A DNA stretch of 33,197 nucleotides from assembly GCA_028716725.1 (NCBI GenBank), contig JAQUPG010000003.1:75512-108708 (forward strand). The letters run 5' to 3'. Shown piece by piece: positions 22,460-29,712 of the stretch. How positions within the stretch are numbered: position 1 is the first letter of the stretch; every line of letters begins with the position of its first letter. The DNA comes from Patescibacteria group bacterium. GTDB lineage: Bacteria; Patescibacteriota; Patescibacteriia; Patescibacteriales; JAQTRU01. The position numbers were made by a program, and so were the translations under genes. The notes beneath the pieces are model-generated. The model saw only the letters and a program-made list of their open reading frames with translations. It did not search any database and was not told the DNA's origin.

Positions 22460-22921
22460 ATGTTAAGATATAATAAAAACATGGCTTCCTGGATTTTATT
22501 GGCCATGTTTTTTGTTATCTTAGACCGGTTTTTAAAATTTTTAGCTTCTAGCGGTTATTTTGATAAATCAATTTCAATTGTTGGGGATTTTTTTAAATTT
22601 AATTTTATCCCCAATTATAATATCGCCTTTTCTCTGCCTCTTTCCGGGATTTTTTTGAATATTTTGATTATTACGATAATCATTTTTTTGCTGTATGAGT
22701 TGCTGTTTCTGGCGGAAAGACAAGAATGGGGTAAGGTCGCCCTCTTGACATTTATAATTTTTGGTGCTATAAGTAATATGCTTGACCGTCTGCGATATGG
22801 ATTTGTGGTTGATTATCTGGATTTAAAGTATTTTACGGTTTTTAATATTGCGGATGTGATGATAGTGGGAGGAGTCTTGGGAATAGCTTTTATTTTCTAT
22901 AAAAATAAAAAAGATATATAA
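22460..22921 (+). CDS. lspA: Lipoprotein signal peptidase (signal peptidase II)
   Basis: This membrane aspartyl protease cuts the signal peptides of prolipoproteins before the lipidated Cys. The family motifs are present: FNFIPNYNIAFSLP, then GAISNMLDRLRYGFVVDYLD and FNIADVMIVGG with the two catalytic Asp (in VVDY and IAD). Four membrane segments are visible. The start is uncertain: ATG at 22421 overlaps the previous gene by 28 bases, 22460 gives 153 residues, and 22481 (MASWILLAMFFVILDRFLKF) gives 146. I prefer 22460 or 22481, because LspA usually starts just before its first helix. At least two lipoproteins (29216, 33005) in this window need it. Confidence 0.92.
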   Translation: MLRYNKNMASWILLAMFFVILDRFLKFLASSGYFDKSISIVGDFFKFNFIPNYNIAFSLPLSGIFLNILIITIIIFLLYELLFLAERQEWGKVALLTFIIFGAISNMLDRLRYGFVVDYLDLKYFTVFNIADVMIVGGVLGIAFIFYKNKKDI

Positions 22922-22923
22922 TT

Positions 22924-22949
22924 AAAATAGTTTAAAAAACTATTTTTTT
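22924..22949 (+). terminator. AT-rich hairpin with T-run after lspA
   Basis: AAAATAGTTT (22924-22933) pairs with AAACTATTTT (22937-22946), followed by TTT. The stem is weak and ends seven bases before the next ATG. Confidence 0.5.
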
Positions 22950-22955
22950 ATCTCT

Positions 22956-23600
22956 ATGGTTTTTGAAAAAAATTTAAATGTAGAAACGCCAAAAAGGGAG
23001 AAAAAAGTATCCCATCTTCTTGACGATATAAGCACTCCCAGGATTAATACTAATCAACTTCATACTGACGTTCACGATGCCTCCCATGATACCACATTCA
23101 GAAGAATAGATGATTCGCTAGTAGAAGAAACAAGAAATGAAGTTATTGAACATTACGGGATAGATAAATCAAGAGTGGTCTCTATGCCGACGGCTGAGGG
23201 AGAGAAGAGAAGAATAAGAGCTTTTATGATCGTGGAAAGAAGAAAAGAAGAAGAAAAAAGTAGTGTAGAAAGTGAGGAAAATAACAAATATTTTGCCGAC
23301 GGTCATTTGGCGCATGCGGACCTTCTTAGAGAGCTTTTTAAAAGATTTCCTGAATTAGGCACATTGGAAAAAGGCAATAAAATTCCGGATGATTTTTTAA
23401 AAGAATGGGTGACAAAAAAGGGATTTATTGACCCCAATGCCAATGGCTTTAAAAATTTTCCTGAAATACGTTTCGCCTTTAAGAGATTGATATTGGAAAA
23501 AAATAGAGATAAATTAACCGACGAGGAAAGAAAAGAAGTTGAAAGTGATGAAATTGATTTGCCCAACTGGTTTATGGTCGGAGAACAAATAAGCCGATAG
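22956..23600 (+). CDS. Unknown cytoplasmic protein
   Basis: I do not recognise this 214-residue protein. It has no signal peptide or membrane helix. It is very charged: an N-terminal part rich in Asp and His (HLLDDISTPRINTNQLHTDV, HDASHDTTFRRID), a Glu/Lys stretch near residues 85-110, and a better folded C-terminal half (HADLLRELFKRFPELGTLE, FLKEWVTKKGFIDPNANGF, KNFPEIRFAFKRLILEKN). The next gene follows nine bases later with a strong ribosome site, so they are likely to be an operon and to work together. Confidence 0.7.
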   Translation: MVFEKNLNVETPKREKKVSHLLDDISTPRINTNQLHTDVHDASHDTTFRRIDDSLVEETRNEVIEHYGIDKSRVVSMPTAEGEKRRIRAFMIVERRKEEEKSSVESEENNKYFADGHLAHADLLRELFKRFPELGTLEKGNKIPDDFLKEWVTKKGFIDPNANGFKNFPEIRFAFKRLILEKNRDKLTDEERKEVESDEIDLPNWFMVGEQISR

Positions 23601-23609
23601 GAGGTAAAA

Positions 23610-23954
23610 TTGATCGCGGTTGTTGATACTTCTTTGGGGAAATTACTGGAGGCGGTAGAGAGAAACGAGACAGATTTTGATTCTTCAGGTATCGTATTGG
23701 TTGAAGCGGAGTTATCCGATTTGGATGGCGGCGACGCCAATCCTGATCCGCAGCGAGGGTTGAATATCGCCTTGATTTATGCCTCCAGGGGCAAGCCAGT
23801 AATTATTGTCGGAGAAAAAGAATATGACGATTTGAAAGTTTGGGGCGAGCTCTTTTCTAATCCTGAGTTCAAGGTGGCTTTTTGCCAGAAACCCGTAACT
23901 TCAGAAAGTTTTCGTGAGGCATTAGAAAAAATAATGCCCGAAGCGAGCATTTGA
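23610..23954 (+). CDS. Small receiver-like protein lacking the phospho-Asp loop (tentative)
   Basis: The 114-residue protein begins with TTG, set by a perfect AGGAGGT four bases upstream. Its order resembles a two-component receiver: SSGIVLVEAELSDLDGGDAN, GLNIALIYASRGKPVIIVG, then VAFCQKPVTSESFREALEKI, where the Lys-Pro pair and last helix fit the REC C-terminus. The N-terminal acidic pair and the usual phospho-Asp site are replaced (Glu in VEAEL), so I would call it a pseudo-receiver. It may bind the 214-residue protein encoded just upstream. No kinase is encoded here. Similarity is by eye only. Confidence 0.55.
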   Translation: MIAVVDTSLGKLLEAVERNETDFDSSGIVLVEAELSDLDGGDANPDPQRGLNIALIYASRGKPVIIVGEKEYDDLKVWGELFSNPEFKVAFCQKPVTSESFREALEKIMPEASI

Positions 23955-23990
23955 AAAAGACCGATTAGTACTAACGTCGGTCTTTTTAAT
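23954..23990. terminator. Bidirectional terminator between the convergent pseudo-receiver and tsaE genes
   Basis: AAAAAGACCGA (23954-23964) pairs with TCGGTCTTTTT (23977-23987), a perfect 11-bp stem with T-rich ends on both strands. It overlaps both stop codons. Confidence 0.88.
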
Positions 23991-24411
23991 TTAAGGAAAT
24001 TTTTCTTTTTTCTCCAGCCAGTATTTTTATTTTGATAAAGCGAATTTTTTCTGGCAAGACTTTTTTTATCCTGTCTGCCCATTCAATCACGGTTAAGGTG
24101 TCGGGCCAGTTCAAATATTCCTGTGCCCCGATAGCGATTAAATCTCGTCCTTCTTTTATGCGGTAGGCGTCAATATGGACAAAATTTTTAACCTTTCCTT
24201 TTTTAACAGGGTAAACCTTCATTATTACAAAAGTCGGGCTGGTAATATTCTTTTTAAGCCCTAAGCCGGAAGCTAGGCCTTTGATAAAAACGGTTTTACC
24301 CGCGCCTAAATTTCCGATTAGGCCCAGTATCGTCCCGCCCCTTAAGGTTTTAGCGTACTTTTTAGCCAGGGCCAAAGTTTCTTTTTCTGAATGGGTTACA
24401 ATATGTGTCAT
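23986..24411 (-). CDS. tsaE: tRNA threonylcarbamoyladenosine biosynthesis ATPase TsaE
   Basis: TsaE is the ATPase that works with TsaB, TsaC and TsaD to make t6A37 in ANN-decoding tRNAs. The 141 residues show the Walker A GNLGAGKT (33-40), switch-like TSPTFVIMKVYP, HIDAYRIKEG, and the TVIEWADRI motif with the conserved Glu-Trp. Standard length. It stands alone here, with a terminator on its 3' side; TsaB and TsaD are not in the window. Confidence 0.95.
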   Translation of the reverse strand: MTHIVTHSEKETLALAKKYAKTLRGGTILGLIGNLGAGKTVFIKGLASGLGLKKNITSPTFVIMKVYPVKKGKVKNFVHIDAYRIKEGRDLIAIGAQEYLNWPDTLTVIEWADRIKKVLPEKIRFIKIKILAGEKRKISLN

Positions 24412-24436
24412 GCTCTTATCTTAACGTATTTTCTAT

Positions 24437-24461
24437 AAAAAAAGAAGTGGCCTCTGCCACT
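24437..24461 (-). terminator. Terminator downstream of the tRNA-Val fragment
   Basis: AGTGGC (24446-24451) pairs with GCCACT (24456-24461), loop CTCT. On the minus strand TTCTTTTTTTAT follows. It ends transcripts that read through the 24465-24643 segment. Confidence 0.8.
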
Positions 24462-24464
24462 CTT

Positions 24465-24488
24465 TTTGTGGACGCACTAGGATTCGAA
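24465..24488 (-). repeat. 24-base copy of the tRNA-Val 3' end (att-like)
   Basis: TTTGTGGACGCACTAGGATTCGAA is repeated exactly at 24644-24667, where it is the acceptor 3' strand and T-loop of intact tRNA-Val. The 24465 copy continues into unrelated GGGGCGGGAGCCCC, so it is a detached tRNA fragment, like an attachment-site duplication. Confidence 0.85.
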
Positions 24489-24643
24489 GGGGCGGGAGCC
24501 CCGTCTCTTCCCTAGAATTTCTCGAAAGGAAAAAATTTCTAGGCTGGTTGTTTTAGATGTTTCGTGATTTTTAGCTGGTTTTTTTCTGGGCTCACCACGG
24601 TACTTCCACAAACAAAAACACCCGCCGAACGCGGGTATTTTTA
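24489..24643 (-). other. Unexplained structured segment between tRNA-Val copies
   Basis: This non-coding stretch has a GGGG/CCCC hairpin (24489-24502) and a strong stem around TTTCTCGAAAGG (CCTAGAA arms, 24513-24543). It lies between two intrinsic terminators on the minus strand. I find no known RNA class by eye; tmRNA was considered and rejected. Confidence 0.35.
24611..24636 (-). terminator. Terminator of tRNA-Val
   Basis: ACCCGC (24620-24625) pairs with GCGGGT (24631-24636). On the minus strand it starts 11 bases after the tRNA 3' end and is followed by TGTTTTTGTTT. Confidence 0.85.
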
Positions 24644-24647
24644 TTTG

Positions 24648-24721
24648 TGGACGCACTAGGATTCGAACCCAGGGCCCTCTCGGTGTAAACGAGATGCTCT
24701 AACCAACTGAGCTATGCGTCC
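24648..24721 (-). tRNA. tRNA-Val (anticodon TAC)
   Basis: The cloverleaf is complete: acceptor GGACGCA with TGCGTCC, D-arm GCTCAGTTGGTTAGAGC, anticodon stem TCTCG/CGAGA around TTTACAC (anticodon TAC), T-arm CCTGGGTTCGAATCCTAG. CCA is not encoded. The stop codon of the GIY-YIG gene lies in its first ten bases, so the two overlap. Broken copies flank it on both sides. Confidence 0.95.
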
Positions 24722-24963
24722 CGAGTCAATTTTATATAAAAATCCCTGTTTTTTTGCGCTTTTAAAAATTTTTCCCTCTTCATCGCCTCCGCTCTAGTAG
24801 AGAAATTTTCATTAAAAACTAATGTCCATTCCCCATCATATTTTGCAGTATATTTAGAAAGATGCTGATTATGTTCCAATAATCTTTTTGTTAAATTATA
24901 GGTTTGACCTATGTAAAATTTATTATATTTGGCGTTAAATATAATATATACAAAATATTTCAT
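24712..24963 (-). CDS. Small GIY-YIG nuclease domain protein embedded in tRNA-Val copies
   Basis: The 83 residues are a single GIY-YIG domain: YFVYIIFNAKYNKFYIGQTY, catalytic Arg in NLTKRLLEHN, Glu in EAMKREKFLKAQK. This form is the classic one (YIGQT), different from the YTGCT copy at 4943. Its stop codon TAG lies inside the 5' end of the intact tRNA-Val (LTRDA is coded by GGACGCA). Upstream there is only a broken tRNA-Val half. The arrangement looks like a homing-type insertion in a tRNA gene that carried a functional replacement. Confidence 0.85.
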   Translation of the reverse strand: MKYFVYIIFNAKYNKFYIGQTYNLTKRLLEHNQHLSKYTAKYDGEWTLVFNENFSTRAEAMKREKFLKAQKNRDFYIKLTRDA

Positions 24964-24970
24964 ATTAATA

Positions 24971-25047
24971 ACTCTCGGTGTAAATCCCGAGCACTCGGGA
25001 CTCTAACCAACTGAGCCCTGCCTGCCGGCAGGCAGGTATGCGCCCCC
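24971..25047 (-). pseudogene. Degenerate 5' half of tRNA-Val with inserted palindromes
   Basis: CTCTCGGTGTAAA, then TCTAACCAACTGAGC and TATGCG occur in the same order as in intact tRNA-Val, but they are separated by two insertions: TCCCGAGCACTCGGGA (a palindrome, replacing part of the anticodon stem) and CCTGCCTGCCGGCAGGCAGG (a perfect 20-base palindrome). The T-arm and 3' acceptor are missing. With the fragment at 24465 it would make up one tRNA-Val. Confidence 0.75.
25011..25037. repeat. CCTGCC/GGCAGG palindrome
   Basis: CCTGCCTGCCGGCAGGCAGG is an exact 20-base palindrome inserted in the tRNA-Val fragment. Related units occur at 1748-1761 (CTGCCGTTAGGCAG) and 25172-25217, so this is a small dispersed repeat. 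Confidence 0.75.
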
Positions 25048-25063
25048 ACCAGCTAAGGCTTAG

Positions 25064-25147
25064 TGCCGCAGAAGGGATTTGAACCCTTACGTCCTAATGG
25101 ACACCAGCCCCTCAAGCTGGCCTGTCTACCGATTCCAGCACTGCGGC
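25064..25147 (-). tRNA. tRNA-Leu (anticodon GAG)
   Basis: Class II tRNA: acceptor GCCGCAG with CTGCGGC, D-arm TGGAATCGGTAGACA, anticodon stem CCAGC/GCTGG around TTGAGGG (anticodon GAG), a long variable arm TGTCCATTAGGACG, and T-arm AAGGGTTCAAATCCCTT. CCA is not encoded. Confidence 0.93.
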
Positions 25148-25171
25148 TTTAAGGAGTTAAGCGGGCCAGTT

Positions 25172-25217
25172 CCGCTTGCCTTGCCGTAGTCCCGATAGCT
25201 TCGGGACGCAGGCAGGC
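25172..25217. repeat. Palindromic repeat between tRNA-Leu and rplS
   Basis: GTCCCGA and TCGGGAC form a stem around TAGCT, embedded in CTTGCC ... GGCAGGC arms. It combines the two palindromes inserted in the tRNA-Val fragment. It may also act as the rplS transcript end. Confidence 0.6.
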
Positions 25218-25239
25218 CATCCGCCCTAATTTGCGGCGG

Positions 25240-25590
25240 CTATTTAGAGACCTTTTTCTCTTTTAGTTTCTTTTTATACTCTTTCCTTAAGAAATATAAT
25301 TTAGCCCGCCTTACTTTTTCCTGCTTTTTTATTTCGATTTTTTCTATGGTCGGCAGGTTGAGAGGAAATATTTTTTCCACGCCCACGCCATCAGAAACTT
25401 TCCTGACTGTGATGGTCCCGCCTTTTTCTTTCCCGTGCTTTTTGGCGATGACAATGCCCTCAAAATACTGGGTTCTTTCTTTTTCCTCGCCTTTAATATT
25501 TAACTCTTTGATTTTTTGGAAAATTCTAACCGTCATGCCGGGTTTTATTTCCGGAATTTTCTTTTTTTCTGCCTTTTTTTCTTCACTCAT
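25240..25590 (-). CDS. rplS: 50S ribosomal protein bL19
   Basis: The protein sits at the subunit interface. The 116 residues have the bL19 core: [60 protein letters not shown], and [12 protein letters not shown]. Standard length with a Lys-rich N-terminus. In many bacteria rplS follows trmD; here it is 22 kb away and after the kinase gene. Confidence 0.95.
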   Translation of the reverse strand: MSEEKKAEKKKIPEIKPGMTVRIFQKIKELNIKGEEKERTQYFEGIVIAKKHGKEKGGTITVRKVSDGVGVEKIFPLNLPTIEKIEIKKQEKVRRAKLYFLRKEYKKKLKEKKVSK

Positions 25591-25665
25591 ATATTTTTAA
25601 AATAAATATCGCCGCTTAAGGCGGGATCTTTAATTCTTAATTCTTGTCTAATCCTATAATAAAAT

Positions 25666-26235
25666 CTATTTTTTGTCAATATTTAGCTGGGATTTAACAA
25701 AATCGTAAATTTTATCAAAAACCTGTTTTTTATTTAAGCCAGTCGTATCTAGAATAAAATCGTAATTTTTTTTGTCGTAAACGTCAATCTGATAATATTT
25801 TTTATATCGTTTTTTATCGCTTTCTTTTCTTATCCGCTGGCTTTTTAAAACGTCGGCTATGGTTTCTAAATTTTTATCCTCGTTCCGGCTATGTTTGCCT
25901 TTTAATTCCTTGAAGATGCGCCTGGCGGAAACTTTTTCATCCACTTCAAGATAAATTTTTAAAGAATGGGGAATAAAATGCCAGGAGGTCCGGCCTTCAA
26001 TAATAAAGTTATCTTTGGTTTGCCCTAGTTTTTTTTGGTATTTATCCACTTCCAAATCAGTCACCGGGTCTTTTTCTCCCAGTTTATTATATTCGGCTAA
26101 AGTCAGGCCCCGTTTTTTTGCTAATTCCCTTCTCATTCCCCCCATATAATACCGGGGCCAGTTTAGTTTTTTTGCCAATTTTTTGGCAACCGTGCTTTTG
26201 CCCGAACCCGAGGTGCCGCTTATAGAAATTATCAT
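25666..26235 (-). CDS. Cytidylate kinase, archaeal-type
   Basis: The 189-residue P-loop kinase has Walker A GTSGSGKST (7-15), a base-binding region WPRYYMGGMRRELAKKRG, the motif DNFIIEGRTSWHFIP, and a lid-like Arg-rich stretch SQRIRKESDKKRYKKYYQID. This matches the short (d)CMP kinase family typical of archaea and CPR, which phosphorylates CMP to CDP, instead of the longer bacterial Cmk (about 225 residues). AAA-type nucleoside kinase of another specificity is possible. It is 75 bases upstream of rplS and probably co-transcribed. Confidence 0.85.
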   Translation of the reverse strand: MIISISGTSGSGKSTVAKKLAKKLNWPRYYMGGMRRELAKKRGLTLAEYNKLGEKDPVTDLEVDKYQKKLGQTKDNFIIEGRTSWHFIPHSLKIYLEVDEKVSARRIFKELKGKHSRNEDKNLETIADVLKSQRIRKESDKKRYKKYYQIDVYDKKNYDFILDTTGLNKKQVFDKIYDFVKSQLNIDKK

Positions 26236-26355
26236 ATATTTTAGAGTTATTTCATACTTTCATTTCATCATATAATTTTATTTAGGGCAAGATTAGCTTT
26301 CAAAAATTGTCGGTTTGTTTTATAATAGAAATGAAATGAAAAATTTTTCATTTTT

Positions 26356-26385
26356 CCGCCAGAGGCGGATCCGCTTTGGGCGGAT
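26356..26385. repeat. CCGCC/GGCGG palindromic repeat upstream of smc
   Basis: CCGCCAGAGGCGGATCCGC and TTTGGGCGGAT form overlapping stems (CCGCC-AGA-GGCGG, and GGATCCGC around). It is GC-rich in AT-rich surroundings and lies in the leader of smc. Confidence 0.65.
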
Positions 26386-26413
26386 ATTTTTATATATTAT
26401 TATTTTTTAAAGC

Positions 26414-29065
26414 ATGTTTTTAGAAAAGCTTGAAATTCAGGGCTTTAAATCTTTTGCCAATAAAAACAAGCTGGTTTTCCCCGGCATGATTACCCGTGAC
26501 CGGAGGGGCATTACGGCCGTAGTCGGGCCGAACGGCTCGGGGAAGTCCAATATTGCCGATGCCGTGCGCTGGGCTTTAGGGGAGCAGAGCATGAAGACTT
26601 TGCGCGGCAAAAAAAGCGAAGATATTATCTTTTCCGGCTCGGATCGGAAAGGCCGGTTAGGCATGGCCGAAGTGTCTTTATTTTTAAATAACGAAGATAG
26701 GAAAGCGCCGATAGATTATTCCGAGGTTATTTTAACCCGCCGGCTTTTCCGGGACGGCGAAAGCGAATATTTAATAAACCAGTCCCGCGTCCGCTTGTCT
26801 GACGTGCAGATGATGCTCGCCAAAGCCAAGTTCGGGCAGAAAACCTATAGCGTTATCGGCCAGGGTATGGTCGAAGGGTTTTTAAACACGAGTTTGACGG
26901 AAAGGAAAGAATTTTTTGACGAAGCGACCGGCGTTAAGCAGTTTCAGATTAAACGGGATGATTCCTTGGGCAAACTCCAGACGAGCTATGAAAACCTTAA
27001 CCAGGTTAATATGTTGCTCTCCGAAATTGAGCCGCGCCTCAAGAGTTTAACGCGGCAGGTTAACAGACTTGAGAAAAGGGAAAAAATCGAAGCGGAACTT
27101 AGGGAGTTGCAATTAAATTATTACCGCAAAATCTGGCACGAGATAAACGATAAATTCAATGAGTTTAATAACCAGTTTTTAGATTTAGAAAAAACCAAAC
27201 TGGCTAAAGAAAAAAAATTAGAGCAATTAAACCATGATTTGGAAAAAATAAGGGTAAAGGACAAAAGGAGCCCGGAGTTTGAAGGATGGCAGAAATCTTT
27301 GGGCCGATTGCAGGGCGAAAAAGAGGAGATAGTGAAGCAGATCGCGAGATTAGACGCCCAGCTGGAAATAAAACTGGAAGCCCGGGGCCAGTTTGATTTG
27401 TCCTGGCTTAATAATAAGAGAGAGGAGTTAGCCGGAGAAATAAAAAAGGTAAAAGAAGAAATTGAGTCTTTGGAAAATAATATTAGATACAATAAAGACG
27501 GGTTTGCGGGCCTGGAAGCGGAGAAGAGGGAGATTGATAAGCTTCTGGCCGCGGCTAATGATAATTTAATAAAACTGAGTTCCGGTTCATCGGGCGGGGC
27601 AAAAGCAAAAATAAAAGAAGTTTTGGAAAAATTGTTGGGGAGATTGGAAGAGGCGGACAAAGAAAAAGAAGAAGGGAAATTAAGGGAGTTGCTGAGAAAA
27701 ATAAAGGGAGAATTCAGGCGGGTGGTAGAAGATTTTAGCCGGGAAGAGACGGAAGGGCTGGAGGAAGCGCAAAAAGAAGTTATTAAACTGACCAGGGCCA
27801 GGGAGGAGGCGGCAGTAAAAATCAATGAAAATAATTTAAGGGCTTTGGCCTGGACGGAAAGGGTAAAATTATTGCGGGAAAAATTGCAGGGCTGGCAAAA
27901 AGAGGCCGGGGCAATAGAAGATAAGCTAAGGCAGAACCAGGCCGAGTTCGGCCAAAAAGAAATAGACAAGGAAAAGGTTGATTTAAAAAAGGAATTGGAA
28001 AAAATTGAAACCGAAGCCGGAGAAATAAATAAAAAGATTGACGGCTTGAACAAGGAGGAGGAAAAAGAGAAAGACCGCTTGTTCTCCCTGCAGAAAGAAA
28101 TCCATAATTTACAGAATGAAGTAAATGATTTAAGCCGGAAGCTTAATGATTTAAAAATTAATTCCACGCGGCAGGAAACCCGCTTAGAAGATTTAGAAGC
28201 GGAGATAAGAGAAAACCTCGGCAATTTAAAAGAAGTAAGAGAAAAAAAGTTTTCCGGGGCCATAGACATGGAAGAAGCCAAGGAAAAGATGGGCCAGTTA
28301 AAGCACCAGCTTGAATTAATCGGCGGAATTGATCCGGAAACGACCAAAGAATACAAAGAAACCAAGGAGCGCTTCGACTTTTTGTCCGGGCAAATTAAGG
28401 ATCTGGTGTCCGCTATTAAATCTTTGGAAAAAATTATTGAGGAACTGGATGCAACCATAAAGGAAAGGTTTGATAAAGAATTTAAGATTATTTCCGGAAA
28501 GTTTGAAGAATATTTTAAGATTTTATTTAATGGCGGGGTGGCTAAGATCATAAAAGTAATGGAAGAGGAGAAAGATGAAGACGAAAAAGGCGGCGGGGAG
28601 GGAGAAGAGAATTCTGAAATCAACCCGAAAGAAGAAGCGGAAAAAGATACCGGCATGGATTTAAAAAAAATAAAATTTTTAAGAAAACATAACGCCACGG
28701 GCCTGGCCGGGATTGAAATTCAGGCGACGCCGCCGGGGAAAAAGATTAAAACCGTGGCCATGCTTTCCGGCGGAGAGCGGGCTTTAACCGCCATTGCCTT
28801 AATCTGCGCCATTATCAGCGCTAACCCTTCGCCGTTCGTGGTTTTAGATGAAGTTGACGCCGCTTTGGATGAATCCAACTCGGAGCGCCTGGCTAAAATT
28901 TTAGACGACTTGTCGCATAAAACCCAGTTTATTGTCATAACCCATAATCGCGCCTCTATGCGCCGGGCTAATATTCTTTACGGCGTGACCATGGGCGACG
29001 ACGGGGTAAGCAAGTTGCTTTCGATAAAGTTGGAAGAAGCCGGAGAGAATAAAATAATAAAATAA
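26414..29065 (+). CDS. smc: Chromosome segregation protein SMC, short form without visible hinge
   Basis: SMC compacts and segregates chromosomes. The head parts are intact: FLEKLEIQGFKSFANKNKL, Walker A GPNGSGKSN (38-46), GQGMVEGFLN, then C-terminal signature LSGGERALTAIAL (784-796) and Walker B FVVLDEVDAALDES (808 on). Two long coiled-coil arms lie between. Length is 883, against about 1150-1200 for the family. The usual 150-residue hinge is not seen; the apex is a short Gly/Ser linker (SSGSSGG, 389-395) followed by more coiled coil. A Glu-rich insert (EEEKDEDEKGGGEGEENSEI) precedes the C-head. How it dimerises without a hinge is open. Confidence 0.93.
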   Translation: MFLEKLEIQGFKSFANKNKLVFPGMITRDRRGITAVVGPNGSGKSNIADAVRWALGEQSMKTLRGKKSEDIIFSGSDRKGRLGMAEVSLFLNNEDRKAPIDYSEVILTRRLFRDGESEYLINQSRVRLSDVQMMLAKAKFGQKTYSVIGQGMVEGFLNTSLTERKEFFDEATGVKQFQIKRDDSLGKLQTSYENLNQVNMLLSEIEPRLKSLTRQVNRLEKREKIEAELRELQLNYYRKIWHEINDKFNEFNNQFLDLEKTKLAKEKKLEQLNHDLEKIRVKDKRSPEFEGWQKSLGRLQGEKEEIVKQIARLDAQLEIKLEARGQFDLSWLNNKREELAGEIKKVKEEIESLENNIRYNKDGFAGLEAEKREIDKLLAAANDNLIKLSSGSSGGAKAKIKEVLEKLLGRLEEADKEKEEGKLRELLRKIKGEFRRVVEDFSREETEGLEEAQKEVIKLTRAREEAAVKINENNLRALAWTERVKLLREKLQGWQKEAGAIEDKLRQNQAEFGQKEIDKEKVDLKKELEKIETEAGEINKKIDGLNKEEEKEKDRLFSLQKEIHNLQNEVNDLSRKLNDLKINSTRQETRLEDLEAEIRENLGNLKEVREKKFSGAIDMEEAKEKMGQLKHQLELIGGIDPETTKEYKETKERFDFLSGQIKDLVSAIKSLEKIIEELDATIKERFDKEFKIISGKFEEYFKILFNGGVAKIIKVMEEEKDEDEKGGGEGEENSEINPKEEAEKDTGMDLKKIKFLRKHNATGLAGIEIQATPPGKKIKTVAMLSGGERALTAIALICAIISANPSPFVVLDEVDAALDESNSERLAKILDDLSHKTQFIVITHNRASMRRANILYGVTMGDDGVSKLLSIKLEEAGENKIIK

Positions 29066-29080
29066 CAAAATAATATAAAA

Positions 29081-29114
29081 AACTGTCCCACTGTTTTGCG
29101 GGGCGGTTTTTTTG
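29081..29114 (+). terminator. Terminator of smc
   Basis: AACTGTCCC (29081-29089) pairs with GGGGCGGTT (29100-29108) using G-U pairs, followed by a run of seven Ts. Confidence 0.8.
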
Positions 29115-29215
29115 TTTGGTTTTGATTTTTAAGTTAAATGGTGGTAAAATAGAGGCATAAGCTTATAGGCAGTTTTTGAAAAAATTAAAATAATTAATTC
29201 ATATTTATAAAAAAT

Positions 29216-29644
29216 ATGAAAAAAGCAAACATAATTATTAAAACAAGTTTGCTGTTATTCTTTGTAATGATTTTAAGCGGGTGCGCTGGCTCCGTGTTTA
29301 AGTGCGGCGAGGCGACTCCCAACGAATGCAATAGCCAATGTTGGTCAGATTGCGGCGCTAATAAAGTATTTAAGTGCGACTCTTCGGGCGGAACGTGTAT
29401 TGCGGATGCCAGCAATTGTCCGGTTGCTACGCCTAACAGTTGCAATGGCGAATGCTGGGCAGGCTGTACTGACAATAGAGTATTCCAATGCGACCCGACG
29501 CAAGGGGGCACCTGTGTTATAGACTCCAGTAATTGTCCGGCCAATACTCCCAATAGTTGCAATGACCAATGCTGGTCAAAATGCGGTTTGGATGAAAAAT
29601 TTGTCTGCGATGCTTCTTTGGGCGGAACTTGTAAGAAAAAATAG
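29216..29644 (+). CDS. Cys-rich repeat lipoprotein
   Basis: A signal peptide with lipobox (LLLFFVMILSGC, Cys-23) marks a lipid-anchored surface protein. The mature part is three tandem repeats of about 38 residues with consensus TPNxCNxxCWxxCxxxxVFxCDxxxGGTCxxDxSNCP (the last incomplete). Each repeat has about seven Cys, so it is probably cross-linked outside the cell. It resembles small secreted adhesion-type or cell-cell contact proteins in form only; the function is unknown. It stands alone between two terminators of nearly the same sequence. Confidence 0.85.
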   Translation: MKKANIIIKTSLLLFFVMILSGCAGSVFKCGEATPNECNSQCWSDCGANKVFKCDSSGGTCIADASNCPVATPNSCNGECWAGCTDNRVFQCDPTQGGTCVIDSSNCPANTPNSCNDQCWSKCGLDEKFVCDASLGGTCKKK

Positions 29645-29667
29645 TCTATCCCGAATGATAATATAAA

Positions 29668-29700
29668 AAATCGTCCCTCAAGTCTCGGGGCGGTTTTTTG
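29668..29700 (+). terminator. Terminator of the Cys-rich lipoprotein gene
   Basis: AAATCGTCCC (29668-29677) pairs with GGGGCGGTTT (29687-29696) with G-U pairs, then TTTTG. It is a sister of the smc terminator. Confidence 0.82.
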
Positions 29701-29712
29701 TTTTGTGGTATA

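Noticed and set aside
24489-24643. tmRNA
   Set aside because: The tRNA-like 3' piece comes from tRNA-Val, and neither an Ala-type acceptor 5' half nor a tag frame is present.
27121-28698. 525-residue open frame antisense to smc
   Set aside because: Ser/Phe-rich translation typical of the complement of Lys/Glu-rich coiled coil; no start signal or family likeness.
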